From Stenotrophomonas mori (GTDB lineage Bacteria > Pseudomonadota > Gammaproteobacteria > Xanthomonadales > Xanthomonadaceae): DNA of 64,000 bases. The notes under the pieces were generated by a model. It saw nothing but the letters and a program-made list of their open reading frames with translations, made no database searches and was not told the origin of the DNA. The position numbers were made by a program, and so were the translations under genes. This document shows, piece by piece, positions 34,261-42,986 of the stretch; the stretch's first letter is position 1; the number at the start of each line of letters is the position of its first letter. The stretch spans positions 1,488,001 to 1,552,000 of the forward strand of contig NZ_JAIKTS010000001.1 in NCBI RefSeq assembly GCF_023556335.1, given 5' to 3'.

Positions 34261-35070
34261 TTGGCTGAAATCATCGTAGTCACCTCCGGCAAGGGCGGCG
34301 TGGGCAAGACCACCTCCAGCGCCAGCATCGCCTGCGGCCTCGCGCGCCGCGGCAAGAAGGTCGCGGTCATCGACTTCGACGTCGGCCTGCGCAACCTCGA
34401 CCTGATCATGGGCTGCGAGCGCCGGGTGGTGTACGACTTCGTCAACGTCGTCCACGGCGAGGCCACGCTGAAGCAGGCCCTGATCAAGGACAAGCGCTTC
34501 GACAACCTGTTCGTGCTCGCCGCCTCGCAGACCCGCGACAAGGATGCGCTGAACAAGGACGGCGTGGAGAAGGTGCTCAAGGACCTGGCCGCCGACGGCT
34601 TCGACTTCGTCATCTGCGACTCCCCGGCCGGCATCGAGAAGGGCGCCTTCCTGGCGATGTACTTCGCCGACCGCGCCGTGGTCGTGGTGAACCCGGAAGT
34701 GTCCTCGGTGCGCGACTCGGACCGCATCATCGGCCTGCTCGATTCCAAGACCGCCAACGCCGAGCTCGGCAAGGACGTGCCCGCCTTCCTGCTGCTGACC
34801 CGCTACAGCCCCCCGCGCGTGGAAAGCGGCGAGATGCTCAGCATCGGCGACGTCGAGGAAGTGCTGGGGCTGAAGGCCATCGGCGTGATCCCCGAATCCG
34901 GCGACGTGCTCAACGCCTCCAACAAGGGCGAGCCCGTGATCCTGGACACCGAGTCGGTGGCCGGCCAGGCCTATGAGGACGCGGTCGGCCGCATCCTTGG
35001 CGAGGAGCGCCCGATGCGCTTCACTTCCGTGGAGAAGAAGGGCTTCTTCAGCAAGCTGTTCGGAGGCTGA
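34261..35070 (+). CDS. minD: Septum site-determining ATPase MinD
   Basis: A 269-residue ParA/MinD ATPase. The start is a TTG (34261) with AGGAG 10 bases before it, giving [20 protein letters not shown] with the deviant Walker A motif. Switch regions [16 protein letters not shown] and [14 protein letters not shown] are intact, and the C-terminus has the amphipathic membrane-targeting helix ([13 protein letters not shown]). It recruits MinC to the membrane and oscillates under MinE. Confidence 0.98.
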   Translation: MAEIIVVTSGKGGVGKTTSSASIACGLARRGKKVAVIDFDVGLRNLDLIMGCERRVVYDFVNVVHGEATLKQALIKDKRFDNLFVLAASQTRDKDALNKDGVEKVLKDLAADGFDFVICDSPAGIEKGAFLAMYFADRAVVVVNPEVSSVRDSDRIIGLLDSKTANAELGKDVPAFLLLTRYSPPRVESGEMLSIGDVEEVLGLKAIGVIPESGDVLNASNKGEPVILDTESVAGQAYEDAVGRILGEERPMRFTSVEKKGFFSKLFGG

Positions 35071-35072
35071 CG

Positions 35073-35330
35073 ATGGGAATATTCGACCTGTTCAAGGCCA
35101 AGAAAAGCACCGCCGAGACCGCCAAGAACCGCCTGCAGATCATCATCGCGCAGGAACGCAGCACCCGGGGCGGCCCCGACTACCTGCCGCTGCTGCAGCG
35201 CGAACTGCTCGACGTGATCAAGAAGTACGTCAACATCGACGCCGATGCGGTCAAGGTCGACCTGGTCAAGGACGGCGAGCACGACGTGCTCGACATTTCC
35301 GTGGCCCTGCCCGAAGGGCCGCAGGGCTGA
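35073..35330 (+). CDS. minE: Cell division topological specificity factor MinE
   Basis: An 85-residue protein with the membrane-binding N-terminus [11 protein letters not shown], the MinD-activating helix ([14 protein letters not shown]) and the C-terminal dimerisation domain ([20 protein letters not shown]). It begins 2 bases after minD, the last member of minCDE. Length and order are normal. Confidence 0.98.
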   Translation: MGIFDLFKAKKSTAETAKNRLQIIIAQERSTRGGPDYLPLLQRELLDVIKKYVNIDADAVKVDLVKDGEHDVLDISVALPEGPQG

Positions 35331-35371
35331 TCCTGCCCCGGGGCTCCGGCCCCGGCAGCCTGTCGACCGCG

Positions 35372-35860
35372 ATGTCCCTGTCCTCCCCACCCGCACCCGG
35401 CGCCGCCATCCTGTGCCTGGGCGACATCGCCTGGGAGGAGGCCGCTGCCCTGCTGGCACGCCACGGCCTGCGCCTGAACCGGGTCGCGGACGGGCAGCCG
35501 ATCCCCGGCAGCTACTGGGGCGAACCGGAGGCCGGGATCATCGCCAGCGACGTCTACGCGCGCGCCGACACCCCCGTGCACTCGATGCTGCACGAAGCCT
35601 GCCACCTGATCGTGCTGCCGCCCGAGCGCCGTGCGCAGGTGCATACCGACGCCACCGACTCGGTGCCCGAGGAAGACGCCACCTGCTACCTGCAGATCGT
35701 GCTGGCCGCGCAGCTTCCCGGCGTCGGCAGCACGCGCTTGATGGCCGACATGGACGCCTGGGGCTATACCTACCGGCTGGGGTCCACCCGGGCCTGGTTC
35801 GAGCAGGATGCGGAAGACGCGAAGCAATGGCTGACCGAGCGCGGCCTGCTCGAGGCGTAA
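35372..35860 (+). CDS. HExxH protein, possible small metallopeptidase
   Basis: A 162-residue soluble protein without a signal peptide, 41 bases after minE. It holds a zinc-peptidase-type motif HEACH (residues 74-78, in SMLHEACHLIVLP) and, 22 residues later, an acidic pair in VPEEDATCYLQ that could give the third ligand, as in minimal gluzincin-like proteins. Family function is unknown to me. The last 54 bases before its C-terminal residues are repeated 140 bases downstream, next to a repeat array. Confidence 0.72.
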   Translation: MSLSSPPAPGAAILCLGDIAWEEAAALLARHGLRLNRVADGQPIPGSYWGEPEAGIIASDVYARADTPVHSMLHEACHLIVLPPERRAQVHTDATDSVPEEDATCYLQIVLAAQLPGVGSTRLMADMDAWGYTYRLGSTRAWFEQDAEDAKQWLTERGLLEA

Positions 35861-35935
35861 AGCCGCAAGCGCGGTATGACCCCGGCGCGTGGCGACGCGC
35901 CAGACATCCTCGGCGCCTTCAGGCCCGCTTGGCGC

Positions 35936-36009
35936 GGTTCGAGCAGAATGCGGAAGACGCGAAGCAATGGCTGACCGAGCGCGGCCTGCCCGCCCAGCCC
36001 CGCCAGTAG
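35936..36009 (+). pseudogene. Duplicated 3' fragment of the HExxH gene
   Basis: Bases 35936-35989 repeat 35796-35849 with a single mismatch, 140 bases apart. Translated, the copy reads RFEQNAEDAKQWLTERGL against WFEQDAEDAKQWLTERGL in the gene, then runs to a TAG at 36007-36009. There is no upstream homology or start, so it is a remnant rather than a gene. Its TAG is part of the GTAG head of the first repeat element. Confidence 0.75.
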
Positions 36010-36470
36010 CGCAGAGCCCTGCCCCGCTGGGGGCCTTGCCGGGCAAAGCCGCCGGGCACGGCCCGGCGCTACAGACCACCCTCTCCTCCTGTAGAGCGGG
36101 GCCCTGCCCCGCTGGGGCCTTGCCGGGGAAAGCCGCCGGGCATGGCCCGGCGCTACAGCCCCCCTCTCCCCTCGTAGAGCGGGGCCCTGCCCCGCTGGGG
36201 CCTTGCCGGGGAAAGCCGCCGGGCATGGCCCGGCGCTACAGACCACCCTTCCTCTCGTAGAGCGGGGCCCTGCCCCGCTGGGGCCTTGCCAGGGAAAGCC
36301 GCCGGGCGTGGCCCGACGCTACGGACCACCCTTCCTCTCGTAGAGCGGGCCCCTGTCCCGCTGGGGCCTTGCCGGGGAAAGCCGCCGGGCACGGCCCGGC
36401 GCTACAGCCCCCCTCTCCTCTCGTAGAGCGGGGCCCTGCCCCGCTGGGGCCTTGCCGGGGAACGCCCACC
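36006..36470. repeat. Tandem array of six SMAG-like GTAG REP dimers, 83-bp period
   Basis: GTAG heads lie at 36006, 36091, 36174, 36257, 36340 and 36423; the last four intervals are exactly 83 bases. Units 2-5 are 66 bases from GTAG to CTAC: a first hairpin (AGCGGGG/CCCCGCT), a linker, and a second hairpin (GCCGGGC/GCCCGGC). A 17-base spacer (type AGACCACCCTTCCTCTC) joins units. The first unit is slightly degenerate and the sixth is cut after the first hairpin. It lies between the HExxH gene and the convergent sensor kinase. Confidence 0.9.
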
Positions 36471-36531
36471 GGGAGTCGACCAGCGCCCCGTCAGCAAGGC
36501 GGTGGGCCGCGCCATGCACGGTCTGCCGCCG

Positions 36532-37809
36532 TCATGGCAGCGAAGCACCCATGTCCAGGATGACCCGGGTTCCCCGTCCGGTGCCCGAGTGGATGTCCAG
36601 CTTCCAGCCCAGGTGCTCGCACAGGCGCCCGATCAGCTCCAGGCCGATCCCGGTGCGCATGCCGCGCTCGCCGCGCGCGATCCTGGCATAGGCCGCGGCG
36701 ACCTCCTCCGGACTCATGCCATCGCCCGGGTCGTCGATCGTCACCACCGCGCGCGCCGACAGCGTTACCCGGATCACGCCCCGCGCACTGTTCTCCAGCG
36801 CGTTGCGCAGCAGGTTGCCCACTGCCGACTGCACCACCCCCACCGGGGCCAGGATCGTGCAGGCCGCCGTCTCCTCCAGGCGGACCGTCAGCTCCTTGCC
36901 CACGGCCAGGTAGGCATGGTCGTCCACGATCTCCGGCAGCAGCTCGTCCAGTGCCAGCGGCTCGGCCCGCAGCGCCAGCCGCGCCGGGTCGCGTGCCAGT
37001 ACCAGCATCAGCTGGATCAGCTGCTCCACGCCGGCGGTGGTGCCGCGCACCCGCTGCAGTTGCTGGCGCGCCCGCGGCGGCAGGTCCGGCTGCTCCAGCG
37101 CCAGCTCCACGGCCCCGGAGATCACCGCCATCGGCGTGCGCAGTTCGTGGCTGGCGGTACTGATGAAGGCCCGCTCGCGTTCGACGAAGCGCGCGTTGCG
37201 CTCCAGGTAGTCGTTGAGGGAATCGGCGATCACCTCCAGCTCGCTGCTGGCGCGGGCGGCCACCTGCAGGCGCTGGTCGCTGCGCCCGGGCTTGAGCCCG
37301 GCGATGTCCTTGATCAGGGTCGCCAGCGGGTTCACCAGCTGTCCCACGCCGATCCACACCATGGCCAGCGTGACCACCACCATGACCGCGCCGACCAGCA
37401 TCGCCCAGCGCGTGATGAAGCGCTCCAGCGCCGCGAAATCGGTGATGTCCAGCACCAGCGCGACGCGCCCGAAGTCGGGGGTCTGGCGCACCATCACCGC
37501 ACTCCGGCGGCCGCCCAGGCGGATGCCGTCGTGCAGCCCCGGCTCCAGCGCCACCAGTGCCGCGGGCACCTCGCGCGCCTCGCGTTCGCCGAAGAAGTGC
37601 AGGGTGTCCGAATCCTGCCAGCGGTAATCCGGGTCCTCGCGCTTGCTGGCCAGCACGCTGTCCAGTTCCGAATCCAGCAGCGCGCGCCAGACCGAGTGCT
37701 CGGCATGTTCGTGCACGTAGTTGGCGGCGCTGAACAGCACCACCGTCAGCAGGGCCAGGTAGCTGGCCAGCCAGCCCAGCAGCTTGCGCCGCAGCGGCCG
37801 CCGTTTCAT
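36532..37809 (-). CDS. OmpR-type sensor histidine kinase
   Basis: A 425-residue inner-membrane kinase: membrane helices at about 10-28 and 133-157, a periplasmic sensor of about 100 residues between them, HAMP region, HisKA with SHELRTPMAVISGA (His about 221), and a compact HATPase domain (NLLRNALENSARG, DDPGDGMS, TGIGLELIGRLCEHLGW). It overlaps the response-regulator gene by 4 bases. Opposite lie three envelope-modification genes, so a PmrB-like role in sensing cationic peptides or metal is plausible but inferred. Confidence 0.93.
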   Translation of the reverse strand: MKRRPLRRKLLGWLASYLALLTVVLFSAANYVHEHAEHSVWRALLDSELDSVLASKREDPDYRWQDSDTLHFFGEREAREVPAALVALEPGLHDGIRLGGRRSAVMVRQTPDFGRVALVLDITDFAALERFITRWAMLVGAVMVVVTLAMVWIGVGQLVNPLATLIKDIAGLKPGRSDQRLQVAARASSELEVIADSLNDYLERNARFVERERAFISTASHELRTPMAVISGAVELALEQPDLPPRARQQLQRVRGTTAGVEQLIQLMLVLARDPARLALRAEPLALDELLPEIVDDHAYLAVGKELTVRLEETAACTILAPVGVVQSAVGNLLRNALENSARGVIRVTLSARAVVTIDDPGDGMSPEEVAAAYARIARGERGMRTGIGLELIGRLCEHLGWKLDIHSGTGRGTRVILDMGASLP

Positions 37810-38498
37810 TCCCCGTCCGCCGTGGCGCGCAGGCCCAGCCGGTAGCCCACCCGCGGCAGGGTATGCAGCAGTTTTTCCGCGAAGGGACCATCGACGCTGC
37901 GGCGCAGCTCGTAGATATGCGAGCGCAGCATGTCGCCGTCCGGCGGTTCATCGCCCCACAGCGCGTACTCCAGCTGGTCGCGCGGCACCGCCGCCGGGCT
38001 GGCGCGCATCAGCACTTCCAGCAGCTTGCGGCAGGCCGGGTACAGGTGCAGCGGACGCCCGGCGCGCTGGGCCTCCAGCGTCGCCAGGTCCAGGCGCAGG
38101 TCGTGCACCTCCAGCGCACGGCGCAGGTTGCGCCCGTGGGTGCGCGCCAGCACCGCCTCCAGCCGCACCTCCAGCTCCGGCAGCGCGAAGGGCTTGCTCA
38201 GGTAGTCGTCGGCGCCGGCGCGGAAACCGGCGATCTTGTCGGGCAGCTCGTCGCGCGCGGTGAGCATGATCACCGGCACCTCCGAACGGTATTCCTCGCG
38301 CAGCCGCCGCAGCACCTCCGGCCCTTCCAGCCGCGGCAGCATCCAGTCCAGCAGGATCGCGTCGTAGGGCTGGGTGCCGGCCAGGTGCAGGCCGGTGACG
38401 CCGTCCGGCGCGGCGTCGAGCACATGCCCGCGTGCCTCGAAGTAGTCGAAGAGGTTGGCGATCAGGTTGCGATTGTCTTCGATGACCAGCAGCCGCAT
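37806..38498 (-). CDS. OmpR/PhoB-family response regulator
   Basis: A 230-residue regulator. Receiver with Glu7-Asp8, phosphoacceptor Asp51 (DAILLDWMLPRLEG) and Lys in YLSKPFALPELE; winged-helix domain at about 130-225 (SPAAVPRDQLEYALWGDEPPDGDMLRSHIYELRR). Partner of the overlapping sensor kinase. A direct repeat GTCGGA-N5-GTCGGA at 38559-38575, in the divergent promoter region, has the spacing expected of an OmpR/PmrA-class binding site. Confidence 0.94.
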   Translation of the reverse strand: MRLLVIEDNRNLIANLFDYFEARGHVLDAAPDGVTGLHLAGTQPYDAILLDWMLPRLEGPEVLRRLREEYRSEVPVIMLTARDELPDKIAGFRAGADDYLSKPFALPELEVRLEAVLARTHGRNLRRALEVHDLRLDLATLEAQRAGRPLHLYPACRKLLEVLMRASPAAVPRDQLEYALWGDEPPDGDMLRSHIYELRRSVDGPFAEKLLHTLPRVGYRLGLRATADGE

Positions 38499-38558
38499 GC
38501 GCGAGGACCAGGACACGTCCCGGGGCCGGGAGTTCGCGCACATCGTAGCTGTATCGCG

Positions 38559-38575
38559 GTCGGAGCGATGTCGGA
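38559..38575. promoter_or_regulatory. Candidate OmpR-family binding site (direct repeat)
   Basis: GTCGGA at 38559-38564 and again at 38570-38575, 11 bases apart, in the region between the response regulator and the ArnT-like gene. Regulators of the PmrA/PhoP class typically bind hexamers separated by 5 bases. Confidence 0.45.
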
Positions 38576-38621
38576 ACAGGCGACAATGCCACCACGACAC
38601 CCTTCCAACAGGCGGCGGGCG

Positions 38622-40373
38622 ATGATCCGCTGCCCACCGTTCCCAAGCGAGCCCCGCGTGCGTCCATCCCGCCTCCACGCCATCGCCTCCCGGTTCCTGC
38701 TGCCGGCCCTGATCGTGGCCAGCCTGCTGGCCGGGCTGGGCCTGCGCCAGCCCTCTCCCCCGGACGAGCCGCGGTTCGTGCTGGCCGCCCGGCAGATGGT
38801 GGAGACCGGGCAGTGGCTGCTGCCGCACCGCGGCAGCGAGCTGTACGCCGAGAAGCCGCCGACCTTCATGTGGATCCAGGCGGCCACCTACAGGCTGCTC
38901 GGCGACTGGGAGATCGCCTTCCTGCTGCCCTCGCTGCTCGCCGCGCTGCTGACGCTGTGGCTGGTCTGGGACCTGGCGCGGCGGCTGTGGAACCGGCGCG
39001 TGGCGCGCTATGCGGTGCTGGGCCTGTTCGTCTGCATCCAGTTCGGGTTGATGGCCAAGCGCGCACAGATCGACATGGTGCTGGTGGGCATGACCACGCT
39101 GTCGCTGTGGGCGCTGTTGCGGCACCTGCTGCTGGGACCGGACTGGAAGCTGCTGGCGCTGGGCGCGTTCGCCGCCGGCGTCGGCACCGTGACCAAGGGC
39201 GTGGGCTTTCTGCCGCTGCTGGCACTGCTGCCCTGGGCGGCCTGGCGCTGGCGGCACCCGGACACCCGCGGCGCGGGGCGTGGCTGGGGCTGGTGGCTGG
39301 TCCTGCCGCTGTTCGTCGCCGGCACGCTGGTGTGGCTGGCACCGCTGGGCATCGCCCTGCTGCGCCAGTCCGATCCGGCCCTGCAGTCCTACGCGCAGGA
39401 GCTGCTGTTCAAGCAGACCGGTACCCGCTACGCCAACGCCTGGCACCACCACCAACCGTTCTGGTACTACCTGGAGGTGATCGCCGCCCAATGGCTGCCG
39501 GGCAGCCTGCTGCTGCCCTGGCTGCTGCCGGCCTGGTGGCGCCGCCTGCGCCGCGGCGACCCGCGCTACGTGGTGCTGCTGGGCTGGGCCCTGCTGGTCC
39601 TGCTGTTCTTCAGTGCCAGCCCGGGCAAGCGCGAGGTCTACATCCTGCCGATGCTGCCGGCCCTGGCGGTCGCGGCCGCGCCACTGCTGCCCGGCCTGCT
39701 GCGGCGCACCGGCGTGCGCCGGGCACTGCTGGCCTACGTGCTGGTGCTGGCCGCGGTGGCCCTCATGGCCGGGGTCGGCGCCCTCCATGGCGATGGCTGG
39801 GCGCAGCGCTACGCACTCAAGCGCGCCATCGACCTGGCGGTGGTGCCGCGCATCGGCGGCTGGCTGCTCGGCTTCGCACTGGCCGCCGGGCTGCTGGCCG
39901 CGCTGCTGCGGCAGCGGCGGGCGGGCCTGGCCGTGGTCTCCACGACCGCCCTGTTGTGGATGATGTACGGCTTGGGCGCGATGCCCGCGCTGGACCCCTA
40001 CAGCTCGTCCTCGCAGGTGATGGAGCGTACCCGCCGGCACATCGGCGCGGACGCCGAACTGGGCATGATCGGCTGGCGCGAGCAGAACCTGCTGCAGACC
40101 CGCCCCCAGGCCACCGACTTCGGCTTCAAGCGGCCACTGGACGCGCAATGGCGGCTGGCCGCGCACTGGGTGGCCGCGGACCCGGCACGGCGCTGGTTGT
40201 TCGTGCTCGACGACGCGATGAGCGCGTGCGTCGATCCGGCCCGGGTGGTCGACATCGGCAGCGCCAACCGCAACCACTGGCGGCTGCTGCCCGGCACCGC
40301 GCTGGACACCGCCTGCGTGGCGGCCGGCCAGGGCCACCTGCCGGCCGCGGTGGCGGCGCCCAACGACGACTGA
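38622..40373 (+). CDS. ArnT/PMT-like membrane glycosyltransferase
   Basis: A GT-C-fold protein of about 583 residues with about 12 membrane helices. The first periplasmic loop carries PSPPDEPRFVLAARQMVETG with the paired acidic residues typical of ArnT and dolichyl-phosphate mannosyltransferases, followed by YAEKPPTFMWIQAATY, the KPP motif. Such enzymes move a sugar from undecaprenyl phosphate to lipid A or other acceptors. The start at 38622 is the best ATG; a GTG at 38658 is possible. With the PAP2 and EptA-type genes downstream it suggests coordinated lipid A modification. Confidence 0.88.
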   Translation: MIRCPPFPSEPRVRPSRLHAIASRFLLPALIVASLLAGLGLRQPSPPDEPRFVLAARQMVETGQWLLPHRGSELYAEKPPTFMWIQAATYRLLGDWEIAFLLPSLLAALLTLWLVWDLARRLWNRRVARYAVLGLFVCIQFGLMAKRAQIDMVLVGMTTLSLWALLRHLLLGPDWKLLALGAFAAGVGTVTKGVGFLPLLALLPWAAWRWRHPDTRGAGRGWGWWLVLPLFVAGTLVWLAPLGIALLRQSDPALQSYAQELLFKQTGTRYANAWHHHQPFWYYLEVIAAQWLPGSLLLPWLLPAWWRRLRRGDPRYVVLLGWALLVLLFFSASPGKREVYILPMLPALAVAAAPLLPGLLRRTGVRRALLAYVLVLAAVALMAGVGALHGDGWAQRYALKRAIDLAVVPRIGGWLLGFALAAGLLAALLRQRRAGLAVVSTTALLWMMYGLGAMPALDPYSSSSQVMERTRRHIGADAELGMIGWREQNLLQTRPQATDFGFKRPLDAQWRLAAHWVAADPARRWLFVLDDAMSACVDPARVVDIGSANRNHWRLLPGTALDTACVAAGQGHLPAAVAAPNDD

Positions 40374-40474
40374 ACCGGCCACGCGGTTAACGGCTTTCCC
40401 ACGCCCCTCCCACCGCTCTCCGACAAACCGGAAACGACCATGCCGCCATTCCCAGCCGATGGCGTACCGCTTCC

Positions 40475-41239
40475 GTGTCAGCCACCTCCCCGACCTGTCT
40501 TCTCCAGACGCCGCGCGCCTGCCGCGCCGTCGTCCGCCGTCGTTTCCTCCGCCGCCACCTGCTGACGCCCCTGCTGCTGGCCCTGTTGGCCGGCACGCTG
40601 CTGATGGCCGGCAACGGCGACCAGTGGCTGGCCGACCTGCTCTACCGCGGCCAGGGCGGACGCTGGGCGCTGAAGGACGCCTGGTGGACCAGCCAGCTGA
40701 TCCACCGCGGCGGCAAGAACCTGAGCGTGCTGGCGTCGCTGCTGGTGCTGCTGGCGCTGCTGCGGGCCTGCCTGGATCCCCGTTGGCGCGCGCTGCGCGC
40801 GCCGCTGCTGTACCTGCTGCTGGCGGTGGGCCTGGCCACCGGCGGCGTGGCACTGCTCAAGCCGTTGACCGGCTTGGACTGCCCCTGGGACCTGCAGCGC
40901 TACGGCGGCGGGCGCCCGTTCGTCGGGCTGTTCCAGCCGCGCCCGGCCACGCTCGGCGCCGCGGCCTGTTTTCCCGCCGGGCATGCCAGTGCCGGCTACG
41001 CCTGGGTGGCGCTGTACTTCTTCGCCCTGCAGGCAAGGCCACGCTGGCGCGGCCGGGCGCTCGGCGTCGCGCTCGCCACCGGCCTGGTGTTCGGCATCGC
41101 CCAGCAGCTGCGCGGTGCGCATTTCCTGTCCCATGACGTCGCCACGCTGGCCCTGTGCTGGAGTACGGCAGTGCTGCTCTACCTGCCGCTGGTGGTACCG
41201 GCGCCGGCCGTGGCCCCCACGATGGAGGAGCCGGCATGA
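40475..41239 (+). CDS. PAP2-superfamily membrane phosphatase
   Basis: A 254-residue membrane phosphatase with about five helices. The three PAP2 motifs are recognisable: KPLTGLDCPWDL (129-140), FPAGHASAGYAW with His170, and RGAHFLSHDV with His220. Such proteins remove phosphate from lipid phosphates, for example lipid A 1-phosphate (LpxE) or undecaprenyl pyrophosphate. The start is a GTG at 40475 without a strong Shine-Dalgarno, so the N-terminus is uncertain. Its stop overlaps the start of the EptA-type gene (ATGA); an LpxE/EptA-like sequence of action is a fair inference. Confidence 0.85.
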   Translation: MSATSPTCLLQTPRACRAVVRRRFLRRHLLTPLLLALLAGTLLMAGNGDQWLADLLYRGQGGRWALKDAWWTSQLIHRGGKNLSVLASLLVLLALLRACLDPRWRALRAPLLYLLLAVGLATGGVALLKPLTGLDCPWDLQRYGGGRPFVGLFQPRPATLGAAACFPAGHASAGYAWVALYFFALQARPRWRGRALGVALATGLVFGIAQQLRGAHFLSHDVATLALCWSTAVLLYLPLVVPAPAVAPTMEEPA

Positions 41240-42891
41240 CCATCGCCGCTTCCTCCCTGCCGCCCCCCGCGGACCGCATCGCCCGCCTGCGCCACTGGCG
41301 CCCGACGGTCTCCACCGAAACGCTGATCCTGGCCGCCAGCGCGTTCTTCGCCCTGGCCAGCAACGGATCGTTCTGGCGCAGCGCAATGGCCGGCCATCCC
41401 GGCGACCCCGCGTTCGCCCTGGCCCTGTTCGCCCTGCTGGTGGGCGTGCACGCGCTGCTGTTCGGCCTGCTGCTGTGGCGCTGGAACGCCAAGCCGCTGC
41501 TGACCGTGCTGCTGGTCGCGACCGCGCTGGCCAGCCACTACATGGACAGCTTCAACGTCTACCTGGACGCGGACATGCTGCGCAACGTCCTGGCCACCGA
41601 TCGCAAGGAGTCGCGCGAACTGCTGACCCCGGCCCTGCTGGCGCCGCTGCTGTTCCAGGCGCTCATCCCGGCCGCGCTGCTGTGGCGCCTGCGGCTGCGG
41701 CCTGCGCGCCGCGGCCGCGCCCTGCTGCGGCGCCTGCTGCTGCTGGCCGGCGTGGCCGCGGCAACCGGCATCGCCACCCTGGGCGCGTTCCAGGACCTCT
41801 CCGCGCTGATGCGCAACCACCGCGAGGTCCGCTACCTGGCCACGCCGGTGAACTACCTGGTGGCCCTGAAGCAGAACCTGGCCGGCGCCCACCCGATCAA
41901 GCGTGCCCCGAAACAGCCGCTGGGCACCGACGCCCGCACCACGCCGCGCGCCGCCGGCAGCCGCCCGCGGCTGCTGGTGCTGGTGATCGGCGAGACCGTG
42001 CGTGCGCAGAACTGGGGCCTGAACGGCTACGAGCGGCAAACCACGCCGGAACTGGCGCAGGCCGACGTGATCAACTTCCCCGACATGCACGCCTGCGGTA
42101 CCAGCACCGAGGTCTCGCTGCCGTGCATGTTCTCCCCCTACGGCCGCCACGACTACGACGAAACCAGGATCCGCTCGCACCAGTCGCTGCTGCATGTGCT
42201 CGAGCATGCGGGCATCGCCACCCTGTGGCGCGACAACCAGTCCGGCTGCAAGGGCGTCTGCGACGGCCTGGAGATCCAGCGCCTGGGCGACGCCGCCCGG
42301 CCCGGCCTGTGCGCCGACGGCCGCTGCATGGACGAGATCCTGCTCGACGACCTGGCCGCCCAGGTCCGCGCCAGGCCGGGCGACCGCGTCGTCGTCCTGC
42401 ACCAGTTGGGCAACCATGGCCCGAGCTACTTCCAGCGCTACCCCGCGCAGTTCCGCCAGTTCGCGCCCACCTGCGACACCCCCGACCTGGGCAAGTGCAG
42501 CCGCGCGCAGATCGTCAACAGCTACGACAACGCGGTCCGCTACACCGACCATTTCCTGGCCCGGACCATCGCCACCCTGCGCGGCCTCGATGACTACGAC
42601 ACCGCCCTGATCTACCTGTCCGACCACGGCGAATCGCTGGGCGAGAAGGGCCTGTACCTGCACGGGATGCCCTACGCGATCGCCCCTGCGGAACAGACCC
42701 GGGTACCGATGACGATGTGGTTCTCGCCCGGTTTCGCGGCCGCACGCGGACTGGACCTGGCCTGCCTGCGGGCCCGCGCGCGGCAGCGCAGCGACCATGA
42801 CAACCTGTTCCCGTCCGTGCTCGGGCTGATGCAGGTCGGCACCGGGGTCTACCAGCGCGAGCGCGACCTGTTCGCCGGCTGCGGCAGCTGA
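41236..42891 (+). CDS. eptA: Lipid A phosphoethanolamine transferase, EptA type
   Basis: A 551-residue enzyme with five N-terminal membrane helices (about 28-185) and a periplasmic sulfatase-fold domain. Visible active-site features: LLVLVIGETVRAQNWGLNGY, the nucleophile threonine (about 291) in CGTSTEVSLPCM, YLSDHGESLGEKGLYLHG, and several cysteine pairs expected to form disulfides (SGCKGVCDG, LCADGRCM). It transfers phosphoethanolamine from phosphatidylethanolamine to lipid A, lowering net charge and polymyxin binding. Coupled to the PAP2 gene by an ATGA overlap. Confidence 0.95.
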   Translation: MTIAASSLPPPADRIARLRHWRPTVSTETLILAASAFFALASNGSFWRSAMAGHPGDPAFALALFALLVGVHALLFGLLLWRWNAKPLLTVLLVATALASHYMDSFNVYLDADMLRNVLATDRKESRELLTPALLAPLLFQALIPAALLWRLRLRPARRGRALLRRLLLLAGVAAATGIATLGAFQDLSALMRNHREVRYLATPVNYLVALKQNLAGAHPIKRAPKQPLGTDARTTPRAAGSRPRLLVLVIGETVRAQNWGLNGYERQTTPELAQADVINFPDMHACGTSTEVSLPCMFSPYGRHDYDETRIRSHQSLLHVLEHAGIATLWRDNQSGCKGVCDGLEIQRLGDAARPGLCADGRCMDEILLDDLAAQVRARPGDRVVVLHQLGNHGPSYFQRYPAQFRQFAPTCDTPDLGKCSRAQIVNSYDNAVRYTDHFLARTIATLRGLDDYDTALIYLSDHGESLGEKGLYLHGMPYAIAPAEQTRVPMTMWFSPGFAAARGLDLACLRARARQRSDHDNLFPSVLGLMQVGTGVYQRERDLFAGCGS

Positions 42892-42986
42892 ACGGGGCCT
42901 CCGCCGGTGGCCGCCGACCTTGGCCACTTGCCGGCGCCGCCGCCGCCCTCTAGCCTTCCGCCGGTCCATCACCACCGGGGAATCGC

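Noticed and set aside
36006..36470. CRISPR-like array
   Set aside because: The period is regular, but the repeats are inverted GTAG dimers and the 17-base spacers are nearly identical, unlike CRISPR spacers; no cas genes.
38499..40853. Long minus-strand frame upstream of the response regulator (continuous with it)
   Set aside because: Only the last 230 residues (from the ATG at 38498) are the regulator; the rest is antisense to the ArnT-like gene.
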